Assembly: GCF_039542345.1 (NCBI RefSeq)
Contig: NZ_BAABHY010000005.1
Span: forward strand, 248,001-312,000
Direction of reading: 5' to 3'
Origin: Orbus sasakiae
GTDB lineage: Bacteria; Pseudomonadota; Gammaproteobacteria; Enterobacterales; Orbaceae
Length of the DNA stretch: 64,000 bases
Shown here: in pieces, positions 35,410 to 44,454 of the stretch
Layout: every line of letters begins with the position of its first letter
Numbering within the stretch: position 1 is the stretch's first letter
Translations under genes and position numbers: made by a program
The notes under the pieces: model-generated
Database searches by the model: none
Told to the model about the DNA's origin: nothing
What the model saw: the letters and a program-made list of their open reading frames with translations, nothing else

Positions 35410-35973
35410 TTATACGCCCGATAAAAGCGATTGAGCAATAGGTTTTAAATTTAGCAGAAATGTTGAGAGATCTTCCGCTAAAATGTCATTTTGATAATCA
35501 ATTAAATTCTCAAGAATAACGTTACCCGTTTGATTATCAATCGCGACTAATTTGGTATCATCATCAGTACTAGCAATAAAAATGGATGGACGACGTTTTA
35601 AGCGTTTTTGCATGGTTAAGTGTGCAATGATATTTTGCTCTAAACGCGAAAAATCATCATCATTCCAAACCTGAATTAACGTTATTGGTAAGGTTTTGTG
35701 CATTGCTGTCATATCACCGGCATACTGTGTACCGTAAAATTGGTGGGCAGCAGGGTGAATGGTCAAGTTAATCACTTCCTCAACAATATTTAAGGTATGT
35801 GTATTTGGTCGGATAGGTTGCCAAAACACCGCTAAGTCTTGCGTATCAACAATGCATGGTGATGGAATACCGTATAATTCGCTACTTTTGGCTGCATGAT
35901 GAGCCTGTTGTTGCCAAAGATCTATATAATTTTGAGTAAATTGTTGTAACGCTTGAGACGGTGAGTTTGCCAT
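35410..35973 (-). CDS. syd: SecY-interacting protein Syd
   Basis: Syd is a peripheral cytoplasmic protein that binds SecY and may check translocon assembly. It has 187 residues (E. coli 181). Matches include SSELYGIPSPCIV near the N-terminus, HQFYGTQYAGDM in the middle and the HLTMQKRLKRRPSIFIAS segment. The concave acidic face known from the structure cannot be judged by eye. It lies next to ppnN, divergently oriented; in E. coli syd also neighbours ygdH (ppnN). Confidence 0.93.
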   Translation of the reverse strand: MANSPSQALQQFTQNYIDLWQQQAHHAAKSSELYGIPSPCIVDTQDLAVFWQPIRPNTHTLNIVEEVINLTIHPAAHQFYGTQYAGDMTAMHKTLPITLIQVWNDDDFSRLEQNIIAHLTMQKRLKRRPSIFIASTDDDTKLVAIDNQTGNVILENLIDYQNDILAEDLSTFLLNLKPIAQSLLSGV

Positions 35974-36161
35974 ATTTCTATCTTGCCAAATTAAGTGCTT
36001 TAGTTTTACGAATAAATTGGCTATGCTTGATTAAGTTTAAAACTTATTGTGGTTAAAAACGTAACAAAATCAAAAATAGCGCACAATCGTTAAACGTTGA
36101 ATTGTGATATTGTATAGAATAATAGCATTAATAACTAGCTAAGTAGAAAAGAGAGGTTTAT

Positions 36162-37538
36162 GTGATTACCCATATTAGCCCATTAGGATCGATGGATTTG
36201 TTGGCTCAAATTGAAGTTGATATGTTAAAGCGATCTGCTAATAGTGAACTCTATCAATTATTTCGAAACTGTTCATTGGCAACACTTAATGCTGGTAGTA
36301 AGACGGATAATACGAAAGAATTGCTTGATAAATTTTTGTCATATGAAATTAATGTGATCAGCAAAGAACGGGGCGTAAAACTCGAATTGGTTAATCCACC
36401 ACAAAGTGCTTTTGTAGATGGTAAAATTATTCGCTCAATACAGGCTAATCTTTTTGCAGTTTTGCGCGATATCTTATTTGTAAATAGTCAAATAGCGGCA
36501 ATTAAAGGCATATTAACGCCAGAGCTTGATAAAGAAAACAGCTCATTTTATATCACCAATTTAGTGTTTTCGATTTTACGTAATGCGAATGCATTACATG
36601 TTGGTGAAGATCCCAATTTAATTGTCTGTTGGGGTGGTCACTCAATTAATGAAGTTGAATACTATTATGCAAGGCAAGTGGGAATGCAACTTGGACTGCG
36701 AGAACTCAATATTTGTACGGGTTGTGGGCCTGGTATTATGGAAGCGCCGATGAAGGGAGCGGCTGTCGGTCATGCACAGCAACGCTATAAAGAAAGCCGT
36801 TTTATTGGTATGACTGAACCATCCATCATCGCAGCTGAACCTCCTAATGCGTTGGTTAATGAATTGATTATCATGCCTGATATTGAAAAGCGTTTAGAAG
36901 CTTTTGTTCGTATGGCCCACGGGATTATTATTTTTCCAGGTGGTCCGGGTACGGCGGAAGAACTGCTCTATATTTTGGGTATTTTGCTTGATCCTGCTAA
37001 TGAAAACCAAGCGTTACCGTTGATTTTAACTGGGCCAAAAGAGTGTACAGACTATTTTGCCGCGATTGATAATTTTATTCATAGCACGTTAGGTGAACAA
37101 GCCACAAAGCTTTATCAAATTGTGATTGATAATCCACAAGAAGTGGCGCGTATTATGAAAAGTGGAGTAAAACAAGTTAAAGCTTCACGCTTAACCAGTG
37201 GCGATGCGTATGGTTATAATTGGACGCTAAAAATCGCAAAAGATTTACAACATCCGTTTGATCCGACTCATGCCAATATGGCAGCATTAAATCTACATAA
37301 AGATCAGCCCGTTGAACATTTAGCTGCTGACTTACGCCGCGCATTTTCCGGTATTGTGGCGGGGAATGTGAAGGAGTCGGGTATGAAGCAAATCGAAAAA
37401 TATGGGCCATATAAGTTGCAAGGTGATCCGCAAATTATGCGACAGCTTGACACGCTATTAAATAGCTTTGTTAAGCAGCATCGAATGAAATTACCGGGCG
37501 GTACGGCTTATCAACCTTGTTATGAGATCTGCTACTAA
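36162..37538 (+). CDS. ppnN: Nucleotide 5'-monophosphate nucleosidase PpnN
   Basis: PpnN cleaves purine and pyrimidine monophosphates to base and ribose-5-P, and in E. coli is stimulated by (p)ppGpp. It has 458 residues (E. coli 454). It aligns from MITHISPLGSMDLLAQIEVD, through the LOG-type PGGPGTAEEL motif and GCGPGIMEAPMKGAA, to the C-terminus PCYEICY. The start is GTG at 36162, the second base of an ATGTGA, so an out-of-frame ATG with immediate stop overlaps it; GAGAGG lies at 36151-36156. Confidence 0.95.
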   Translation: MITHISPLGSMDLLAQIEVDMLKRSANSELYQLFRNCSLATLNAGSKTDNTKELLDKFLSYEINVISKERGVKLELVNPPQSAFVDGKIIRSIQANLFAVLRDILFVNSQIAAIKGILTPELDKENSSFYITNLVFSILRNANALHVGEDPNLIVCWGGHSINEVEYYYARQVGMQLGLRELNICTGCGPGIMEAPMKGAAVGHAQQRYKESRFIGMTEPSIIAAEPPNALVNELIIMPDIEKRLEAFVRMAHGIIIFPGGPGTAEELLYILGILLDPANENQALPLILTGPKECTDYFAAIDNFIHSTLGEQATKLYQIVIDNPQEVARIMKSGVKQVKASRLTSGDAYGYNWTLKIAKDLQHPFDPTHANMAALNLHKDQPVEHLAADLRRAFSGIVAGNVKESGMKQIEKYGPYKLQGDPQIMRQLDTLLNSFVKQHRMKLPGGTAYQPCYEICY

Positions 37539-37551
37539 AATCTGTTTTAAT

Positions 37552-37586
37552 AAGCATTATGCCGTGTATCGACGAACATAATGCTT
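37552..37586. other. Hairpin between ppnN and hmuT
   Basis: A 10-bp perfect inverted repeat (AAGCATTATG 37552-37561, CATAATGCTT 37577-37586) with a 15-nt loop lies between two convergent stop codons. Neither strand has a proper U-tract, though the minus strand runs ATTAAAA. It is a likely 3'-end structure for both messages. Confidence 0.55.
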
Positions 37587-37608
37587 GTGGTGATGGGTAG
37601 CTATTGGA

Positions 37609-38466
37609 TCATTGGTTTATGTCTGGATAAAAACCACGGTATAAAATTTCGATGGCATCACCAATTCGAGGCCCCATACCAAGAATTAAAGCCTGATCGA
37701 TATCAACAATTCGATTATGTTTCCAGGCATTGGTATGGGTTACTCCAGCGATTTTTGCTAAATTTTCTTTACCACCCATGGCTTGTAAAGATTGACTCGT
37801 TACAATGATAATATCGGGATTAGCAGTAATCAGTGCTTCATTACTGTAATTTTTATAAAAATGATGTGTTGCCACATTTTCCCCTCCCGCTAGTGTCATG
37901 ATGCTATCCGCAACCGTATTTTTACCAGAGACTTGTGTTATTCCCGACATGCTAAATAAAAACAAGACTCTCGGCGAAGACTGTTGAGCCGCAATTTGTT
38001 GCTGTACTGATTGCACTTGATGGTTAATTTTCGCGATTAGTGCTTCACCTTGGGGTTCGCGATGTATAGCTTTAGCGATCAGTTTAATATTGCTGAGCAA
38101 AAGCTGTAAATTGTTTGGCACGCGTTGTAATTGTAAGACGTTGACTTTAGCTTGACGCAATTGATCAAAAATCTGTTTAGGTTCACTATCTTGCCAAGTA
38201 ATAAATAATGACGGTTTTAGCGATAAAATCCCTTCGATATTTAATTGATGCCAATGGTTAATTTGAGGGAGTTGTTTGACCTGCTCCGGATAAGTGCTGG
38301 TCATGTCAACACCGACTAATTCATCTTGTGCAGATAAAGCATATATGATCTCTGTGATTGATCCTCCTGCTGTTACAATGCGTTCTTTGGCGTAGCTTGA
38401 TGATATCATCAAGCCTAATAGTATTGCGATTAATGGTGCAAAAAACAGATGCATACGATGTCGCAT
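37609..38466 (-). CDS. hmuT: Periplasmic heme-binding protein of an ABC transporter (HmuT/HutB)
   Basis: This 285-residue periplasmic substrate-binding protein of the cluster A-II (BtuF/HmuT) fold should pass heme from the outer-membrane receptor to the HmuUV-type permease. The signal peptide covers about residues 1-26 (LLGLMISSSYA). VTAGGSITEIIYALSA and LKPSLFITWQ are typical of the family. It lies 15 bases after the receptor gene. Its permease and ATPase partners are at 43.4-45.2 kb on the opposite strand, beyond the degradation genes. Confidence 0.9.
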   Translation of the reverse strand: MRHRMHLFFAPLIAILLGLMISSSYAKERIVTAGGSITEIIYALSAQDELVGVDMTSTYPEQVKQLPQINHWHQLNIEGILSLKPSLFITWQDSEPKQIFDQLRQAKVNVLQLQRVPNNLQLLLSNIKLIAKAIHREPQGEALIAKINHQVQSVQQQIAAQQSSPRVLFLFSMSGITQVSGKNTVADSIMTLAGGENVATHHFYKNYSNEALITANPDIIIVTSQSLQAMGGKENLAKIAGVTHTNAWKHNRIVDIDQALILGMGPRIGDAIEILYRGFYPDINQ

Positions 38467-38481
38467 TTTATTGTCCTTTTA

Positions 38482-40641
38482 TTAAAAACTCATACTGGTG
38501 GCAATGACGGCATTAAACTTAGCTGCAGGGATTGATTCATATGCCGTGGTATATTTTTTATTAAGAATATTGTTGAGATCTAAGCCAATTTGATACTGTC
38601 TTTTATCACCAAATGATGCCACCATTGATAAATTGACGGTTGACCAACCTGCATAGTGATAGGTATTGCTATCACTCTTTTTCGTGGCATCGGTAGCTAC
38701 TCGCATAAAGAGATTCGAATTTAAATCAACTTGATTAAAATAAGCGGTATGTTTAATACCAAATGAACCACTAAACAATGGGTTTCCACTATCAAATGTT
38801 TTATATTTAGCGGTTTCAAATTGGCGACGAATCACATTCCCTTTAAAGTAAGGCGTTACGTCCCAATCAAGATACTCAATCTCAAACTCTAAGCCATAGG
38901 TTTTGGCTTTGTTGACATTGTAGTAGTATGCGCGAAAAGTATCTTTCGAACTACTTAAACCATTACATATAGCAGAACCAGCACATTCTATATTATCAAT
39001 ATAATTTTTAGCTATTGAATAGTATATGGATGTGTCAATCAACCAGCTATTGTTGTTAAATCGAAAACCTAATTCATAATTATTAGATTTTTCGGCTTCC
39101 AAATCTGGGTTACCGTAAGTTTCTTGAAGATGGGCATTCGTTATAGCATAGAGATGACTTAATGTTGGGTAAACATAACCTTGACCAAATGATGCTCTAA
39201 GAATGAGTTCATCTGATGTTTGATAGGTTGCGCCAGTTGAAACAACTACAGTTTCACCACTATCGCTACGAGATTTGTCTACTTGAGTTGATGGCTTACA
39301 TGAGAGTATAGCAGGACGATTCGAACAGGTTTCATTTTTAGAACCACTTTCTAATTTAGATTTAACCCAATATTGACGTAAACCTATATTCCAATTCAAA
39401 CGCTTTGTAATAGCCCAATCATTTTGCGCAAATAAAGAAAAATGGTTTTGCTTCCAACTATTATTGCTATTTGTATAACGTGAATAATTGAACATTGGTA
39501 AAGGCGTTTCAGATTCCATGTACATATCAAGAGTTTTATTGGATATCTGTGTTACGGTATCTTGTAAATACTGTGCACCTAAAATGAGTTTAATGCGTTC
39601 TATAGGTTGTAGGTCAACTTGAAAATTTATCCCTTTAGTTTTTTGTTTATCATCAGTTTGTGTATGGGTTTTCATATCAGGTGAAGGTACATGAATATCA
39701 TTAACAAAAGTTCGTTTTAATATTTGATAATAGCCGTCAATATGAATATTTTTAATTACATTGTCATCTATTTTATAATCATAAAATAGTCCGACTTTTT
39801 CCCTTTGTAATTTAGGTAAACTAACGAGAAAAGAGTCCATACCATCTAATTGATCTTGAGATGCATAAGTTTGTGTATCAAGCTTGTAACGATCTAAAGA
39901 GAGGCTTATTTTATGTTTATCTAAGTTCAGCCCAAACCATGCGCTTAACGTATTATTATTAAAGTCAGTATTGTCGAGCCGGCCTTCAGGTGTCTTACGC
40001 TCATCTTGCTCTGAGTAAGTGCCGCTAATGCGGTAGTCAAAAATATGATCAATTGAACCATAAACTGATGCCATCTCAGTTAAGCCATCAGTCGCACCAT
40101 CATAAATAAATTTTACATGACCATTGAATGGTTTGTTGCTATTACTGCCTTTACGAGTTATAAAATTGACTACGCCACCGATAGCTTGAGAGCCGTATAG
40201 TACTGAATAGGGCCCCTTAATGACTTCCACTCGTTCGACTGACTCCATATCAATTAAAATTCCGGCGGAAGAACCATGCCCGGATCGATGGTATGAGACT
40301 TCTTGCCCATCAATCAAGATCAAAACACGTGATGGTGCTTCGCCTCGTATCATAATTTGTTTACGCCCAGCTAATGCATTATCGGAAATCTCGACACCAG
40401 GGACATCGCGCAATGTTTCAATAATTGAATCACCATTATTTTCTCTGATTTCTTCACTGTTAATTGCCACGACTGACACAGAGCTATCCCAAATCGATTG
40501 TTCGCCTCTTGCCGCCGTTACAACGATCGTATCTTGTTGATGGCTGTGTTCTGCGGCCAGTACATAATGTGTACTCATTATCGTGCTAAATAAACACGTC
40601 AATGAGGCTGCGATGAGTGTTTTTTTTGAAGTTATTATCAT
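38482..40641 (-). CDS. TonB-dependent outer-membrane receptor, probably for heme
   Basis: This 719-residue protein has a signal peptide to about residue 30 and a TonB box TIVVTAA (about 38-44). A plug domain follows (about 50-165: IETLRDVPGVEI, RVLILIDGQEVS, VERVEVIKGPYSVLYGSQAIGG), then a beta-barrel ending in phenylalanine (VIATSMSF). NPDL, part of the box seen in heme receptors, is near residue 510; a clear FRAP motif is not seen. The role in heme uptake is inferred from the neighbouring hmuT and the divergent hut operon; a siderophore or catecholate substrate cannot be excluded. Fur boxes lie upstream. Confidence 0.88.
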   Translation of the reverse strand: MIITSKKTLIAASLTCLFSTIMSTHYVLAAEHSHQQDTIVVTAARGEQSIWDSSVSVVAINSEEIRENNGDSIIETLRDVPGVEISDNALAGRKQIMIRGEAPSRVLILIDGQEVSYHRSGHGSSAGILIDMESVERVEVIKGPYSVLYGSQAIGGVVNFITRKGSNSNKPFNGHVKFIYDGATDGLTEMASVYGSIDHIFDYRISGTYSEQDERKTPEGRLDNTDFNNNTLSAWFGLNLDKHKISLSLDRYKLDTQTYASQDQLDGMDSFLVSLPKLQREKVGLFYDYKIDDNVIKNIHIDGYYQILKRTFVNDIHVPSPDMKTHTQTDDKQKTKGINFQVDLQPIERIKLILGAQYLQDTVTQISNKTLDMYMESETPLPMFNYSRYTNSNNSWKQNHFSLFAQNDWAITKRLNWNIGLRQYWVKSKLESGSKNETCSNRPAILSCKPSTQVDKSRSDSGETVVVSTGATYQTSDELILRASFGQGYVYPTLSHLYAITNAHLQETYGNPDLEAEKSNNYELGFRFNNNSWLIDTSIYYSIAKNYIDNIECAGSAICNGLSSSKDTFRAYYYNVNKAKTYGLEFEIEYLDWDVTPYFKGNVIRRQFETAKYKTFDSGNPLFSGSFGIKHTAYFNQVDLNSNLFMRVATDATKKSDSNTYHYAGWSTVNLSMVASFGDKRQYQIGLDLNNILNKKYTTAYESIPAAKFNAVIATSMSF

Positions 40642-40674
40642 AAGATTTCGCCTGATTATTGTTTAAATTAATTC

Positions 40675-40693
40675 GCAAATGATAATCATTCGC
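40675..40693. promoter_or_regulatory. Fur box at the receptor promoter
   Basis: GCAAATGATAATCATTCGC is a near-perfect 19-bp palindrome matching the Fur consensus core ATGATAATCAT. It lies 34 bases before the receptor start. Confidence 0.88.
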
Positions 40694-40787
40694 AATAATA
40701 TTGTAAAGGTAGTTTTCCAATATTCATTTAAATAATTAAAAATCATGATGTTAGTAATAACTTAAAAAATTTAAGGATTTATTTGCT

Positions 40788-40806
40788 AAATGAGAATAAT
40801 TATTGT
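40788..40806. promoter_or_regulatory. Fur box at the hutW promoter, distal
   Basis: AAATGAGAATAATTATTGT matches the Fur 19-mer well in both halves (ATGAGAAT, ATTATT). It lies 42 bases before hutW. Confidence 0.75.
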
Positions 40807-40809
40807 TTA

Positions 40810-40828
40810 ATTTATCATTCTCATTAAC
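40810..40828. promoter_or_regulatory. Fur box at the hutW promoter, proximal
   Basis: The reverse complement reads GAGAATGATAA, a strong Fur half-site pair. It lies three bases from the preceding box, so Fur dimers could bind side by side. Confidence 0.65.
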
Positions 40829-40847
40829 AAAGATATAGCAATTCAAT

Positions 40848-42272
40848 ATGACATTAGATTTGACGCCATTTTTTGCACAGGTAGAGGGTATACCATTTAA
40901 AGATCGATGGGCCGTCATGCCTTTTCGAGGATCAATTCCCGTTGATAAAGCGTTGATTCAACAAACTTGGCATGAGTTGCATCAAAGGATGATGCCAAAA
41001 TCTAAACGTTTGATGTATATTCATATTCCGTTTTGCGCAACACACTGCCAATTTTGTGGTTTTTATCAAAATCCATTAAAACAACATGATACTGCGATTT
41101 ACACACAATATTTAATTCAAGAATTGTTGATGGACGCTGATAGTCATTTAACTCAATCAGCACCGATTCATGCTGTTTATTTTGGTGGTGGAACGCCCAC
41201 TGCCTTAAGCGCTGATCAATTACATAACATTATCAGCACGATTAAGTCCCATTACCCTCTTGCCCCCGATTGTGAGATTACGGTTGAGGGGCGTATTTTA
41301 GATTTTAATGATGATAAAATTGATGCGTGTCTTGAGGCCGGTGCCAATCGTTTCTCTATTGGTATTCAAACTTTTGATTCAGCAATTCGAAAACGGTTGG
41401 GGCGCACGTCAAATAAGCAACAAGCAATCACCTTTTTAACAAATCTTGCTGAACGAGATAAAGCCGCCGTCGTGTGCGATTTGATCTTTGGCTTGCCACA
41501 ACAAACCCTGCAAACATGGGATGAAGATTTAGCCATAGTTAACGATTTACCGCTAGATGGTGTTGACCTGTATGCGCTAAATTTATTACCTACCACCCCT
41601 TTATTCAAAGGGGTTGAAAATAAGCGTATTGTTATTGCTGATGCACAGCAAAAGGCTGAGTTCTATCAGCGAGGTGTTCAACGATTGGATCACGATGGCT
41701 GGAGCCAATTGAGTAATAGCCATTTTGGTAAAACCACTCGTGAACGAAACCTATATAATATTTTAATTAAGCAAGGTGCTGATTATTTAGCATTTGGTTC
41801 ATGTGCAGGCGGTAATTTAAACGGTCAGTCATTTATGATTGAACGCAATTTAGAGAACTATTACAAACAACTTGATGCACAACAAAAACCACTGATGATG
41901 ATCTTGCAAGCCGGCCCCCAATTAACGTGGTTGCAGCTTTTACAAGGTGGGATTGAGGCAGGCAGAGTTGATCTCAATCGGCTGACTGTGCAGATTAATG
42001 CATTACTTCCCCTTATTCAGCAATGGCATCAAGCCGGGCTGTTAATGGATGACAGTCCCATTTTGCGTCTGACGATATCCGGGCGTTTTTGGGCAAGTAA
42101 TTTACTGTTTGCATTACAAAAATTGCTGATGGCGCTTAATGAACCTGAATTAGCGAAGAAACAGATAATGGCAGCAGGTCATCATGCTCAACATGGCGGA
42201 AAAATGCCGTCAGAAGCAGCAATTAACATGATGAAAAACAATGCAATGAAACATAATTTAGCCAACAAATAA
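40848..42272 (+). CDS. hutW: HutW/ChuW radical-SAM heme methyltransferase (anaerobilin synthase)
   Basis: ChuW of E. coli O157:H7 opens the heme ring without oxygen, releasing iron and giving anaerobilin. This homologue has 474 residues. The radical-SAM motif CxxxCxxC is HIPFCATHCQFCGF (Cys63, Cys67, Cys70). A HemN-like core (VYFGGGTPTALSADQL, RFSIGIQTFD) follows, then a long C-terminal part not shared with HemN (SNSHFGKTTRERNLYN). It is the first gene of a Fur-controlled operon with hutX and a reductase. HemN or HemW are the paralogues to exclude; length and context support HutW. Confidence 0.93.
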   Translation: MTLDLTPFFAQVEGIPFKDRWAVMPFRGSIPVDKALIQQTWHELHQRMMPKSKRLMYIHIPFCATHCQFCGFYQNPLKQHDTAIYTQYLIQELLMDADSHLTQSAPIHAVYFGGGTPTALSADQLHNIISTIKSHYPLAPDCEITVEGRILDFNDDKIDACLEAGANRFSIGIQTFDSAIRKRLGRTSNKQQAITFLTNLAERDKAAVVCDLIFGLPQQTLQTWDEDLAIVNDLPLDGVDLYALNLLPTTPLFKGVENKRIVIADAQQKAEFYQRGVQRLDHDGWSQLSNSHFGKTTRERNLYNILIKQGADYLAFGSCAGGNLNGQSFMIERNLENYYKQLDAQQKPLMMILQAGPQLTWLQLLQGGIEAGRVDLNRLTVQINALLPLIQQWHQAGLLMDDSPILRLTISGRFWASNLLFALQKLLMALNEPELAKKQIMAAGHHAQHGGKMPSEAAINMMKNNAMKHNLANK

Positions 42273-42296
42273 GAATTAAAATAAGGAGTTAATAGA

Positions 42297-42785
42297 ATGA
42301 CAAAACCAAGTTTGACTGAATTGATGGCAACAGCGCCAGATGGCACATTAGAGAAAATTGCTCAAAAATATCAGGTATCTCTATTTGAGGTCATTAACGC
42401 AATGCCAGAAAAACACATTATTGCTGGCGAATATTTTGATCAAGTATGGAGTGAAGCTGCAACTTGGGACATTGTGACAATATTAATTAATTCCCCCGAT
42501 ATTATCTTTGAATATCAAGGTAAATTACCAACAGGTTTCCATCGTCACGGCTATTTTAACCTACGAGCAAAAACCGGTTTAAGTGGTCATATTAAAGCTG
42601 AAAATTGTCAACATATCGCGTTTGTAGAGCGTCAATTTATGGGTACGGATACAGCATCAATTATTTTCTTAAATCAAAGTGGTAATGCGATGTTTAAGAT
42701 TTTTGTTGGTAGAGATAGCCATCATCAATTAATTGAAGAGCAATTATCATCTTATCGTCAACTTGCGCAGTTGCAACATCAATAG
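42297..42785 (+). CDS. hutX: Cytoplasmic heme carrier HutX/ChuX
   Basis: HutX binds heme in the cytoplasm and is thought to hand it to degrading enzymes. It has 162 residues (E. coli O157 ChuX 164). Family stretches include WDIVTILINSPDIIFEYQGKLP, FHRHGYFNLR with histidines likely near the heme, and FMGTDTASIIFLNQSGNAMFKIFVGRD. AAGGAG at 42283-42288 sets the start. It lies 24 bases after hutW and 7 before the next gene, so it is clearly within the operon. Confidence 0.95.
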   Translation: MTKPSLTELMATAPDGTLEKIAQKYQVSLFEVINAMPEKHIIAGEYFDQVWSEAATWDIVTILINSPDIIFEYQGKLPTGFHRHGYFNLRAKTGLSGHIKAENCQHIAFVERQFMGTDTASIIFLNQSGNAMFKIFVGRDSHHQLIEEQLSSYRQLAQLQHQ

Positions 42786-42792
42786 GGATACT

Positions 42793-43425
42793 ATGGCAGA
42801 TTTACTGATATTTGGTGCAAGTCGTGGCACGGGGCATCAATTAATGACGATGGCATTAAAACGTGGCGACCATTGTGTTGCAGTTGTTCGCAATCAACAA
42901 AGTGCAGAGCAGTTAAATGCTTTAGGTGCAACGACATTAGTCGGGGATGCCAATGATCCGATTACGGTTCATCAAGCGTGTTTATTAGTTGGGAAAAATG
43001 CCACGATTATTTCGACCTTAGGTGGCGAAAAAGCCAATTATCAAGCCCAAATGAATATTATTAATCAGGCTGAAAAGAGTGCAATCAAACGAATGATTCT
43101 CGTGACATCTTTAGGGTGTGGTGACAGTTGGTCTTTCCTCTCTGAACGCGCTAAACAAGCCTTTGGTTACTCAGTAAGAGAAAAAACACTAGCCGAATCA
43201 TGGTTAGCAACGAGTTCACTTAATTATACAATTTTAAGGCCAGGTGGTTTAACCGATGGAGAGCCGACACTTCAAGCAAAATGTTATTGTGATCAGGAAG
43301 TGCATGGTTATATACGCCGCAGTGATCTTGCATCAGTGATATTGGCACACATCGATTTAGCTAAACTTGATAACCAAGCCTACTTAGTTATCGATCCGTC
43401 TTTAGCGGATAAACGTAATAATTAA
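42793..43425 (+). CDS. NAD(P)-binding reductase, ChuY-like (probable anaerobilin reductase)
   Basis: This 210-residue short-chain/atypical reductase of the NmrA/biliverdin-reductase-like fold starts at ATG 42793 (GGGATA upstream). The Rossmann motif is LIFGASRGTGHQL (about 5-17), with VTSLGCGDSW and YTILRPGGLTDGEPT later. In E. coli O157 chuW-chuX-chuY, ChuY reduces the anaerobilin made by ChuW; the same gene order here strongly suggests that role. The in-frame region upstream of 42793 overlaps hutX and is not part of the protein. Confidence 0.88.
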   Translation: MADLLIFGASRGTGHQLMTMALKRGDHCVAVVRNQQSAEQLNALGATTLVGDANDPITVHQACLLVGKNATIISTLGGEKANYQAQMNIINQAEKSAIKRMILVTSLGCGDSWSFLSERAKQAFGYSVREKTLAESWLATSSLNYTILRPGGLTDGEPTLQAKCYCDQEVHGYIRRSDLASVILAHIDLAKLDNQAYLVIDPSLADKRNN

Positions 43426-43443
43426 AAGGATGTATTTACGTTA

Positions 43444-44454
43444 ATGGCAACTAATATACGTTTTGGTCAACGGCAATGTATCCTTATTGGATTGACTATT
43501 TTATTGCTCGTTTCTATGCTACTGTCAGTCAATATGGGCGCGTTAACGCTATCATTTAATATGCTAACTTCATTACCATTTGATGATCCATTATGGCAGA
43601 TTTGGTTAAATATCCGTTTACCTAGGGTTTTATTAGCCGTTATTGTTGGTATGGCATTAGCCACTTCAGGGGTTGTGATGCAAGGGGTATTTCGTAATCC
43701 GTTGGCGGATGCGGGTCTGCTTGGTATCAGTAGTGGGGCTGCACTGTGTGTTGGTTTAGTGATTATTTTACCGATTACATTACCTGCTTTTATATCGCTT
43801 TATAGTCATATGCTAGCGGCCTTTTTAGGGGGGAGTGTTATCTGTTTTATTATTTATGGGCTTAGTTACGCTAAACACGGTTCAACCGTTTTATTACTGT
43901 TAGCTGGGATCGCCATTAATGCCCTGACAGCATCCATGATTGGTTTACTCAGTTATATCAGTGATGATCAACAATTACGTCAATTATCGTTATGGACGAT
44001 GGGTAATCTTGCCAAAGGTCAGTGGGACGCTGTTATTATCGCGGCAACACTCATTGTGCCAGCGGTTCTTACTGTGGTTTTAATGAGTCATGCACTAAAT
44101 ACTTTACAGCTTGGCGATGAAGATGCCCACTATTTAGGATTAAATGTACAAAAAACGAAACGTATTTTAATGCTATTAAGTGCGTTATTAATTGGGACAT
44201 CAGTTGCGGTGAGTGGCATTATTGCTTTTGTTGGTTTAGCTGTGCCACATATGCTCAGGCTGACCTTAGGGGCTGATCACCGTTGGTTAGTCCCAGCAAC
44301 CATTTTAGGCGGTGGAACATTATTATTAATTGCTGACACGATAGCTAGAACGGTTGTTGCGCCAAATGAAATTCCGATAGGGTTACTGACAAGTTTAATT
44401 GGTGCACCTTACTTTTTGTGGTTAATTTTACGTAAAAAGGGTGCAATATGTTAA
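43444..44454 (+). CDS. hmuU: Heme ABC transporter permease (HmuU/HutC, FecCD family)
   Basis: This 336-residue inner-membrane permease with about ten helices transports heme received from HmuT. FecCD-family markers are WLNIRLPRVLLAVIVGMALATSG, VMQGVFRNPLADAGLLGISSGA and the ATPase-coupling SGIIAFVGLAVPHMLR. It starts 18 bases after the reductase gene and overlaps the ATPase gene by seven bases. A four-codon ATG...TAA overlaps its start (43430-43444) but is probably chance. Confidence 0.94.
   Translation: MATNIRFGQRQCILIGLTILLLVSMLLSVNMGALTLSFNMLTSLPFDDPLWQIWLNIRLPRVLLAVIVGMALATSGVVMQGVFRNPLADAGLLGISSGAALCVGLVIILPITLPAFISLYSHMLAAFLGGSVICFIIYGLSYAKHGSTVLLLLAGIAINALTASMIGLLSYISDDQQLRQLSLWTMGNLAKGQWDAVIIAATLIVPAVLTVVLMSHALNTLQLGDEDAHYLGLNVQKTKRILMLLSALLIGTSVAVSGIIAFVGLAVPHMLRLTLGADHRWLVPATILGGGTLLLIADTIARTVVAPNEIPIGLLTSLIGAPYFLWLILRKKGAIC

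Noticed and set aside
42733..42792. Upstream start for the ChuY-like reductase within hutX
   Set aside because: The family Rossmann motif begins right after ATG 42793, and the extension lies in another frame of hutX.
43430..43444. Four-codon leader cistron (ATG...TAA) overlapping the hmuU start
   Set aside because: The Shine-Dalgarno-like AAAAGGA touches its ATG, too close for initiation; it is probably chance.
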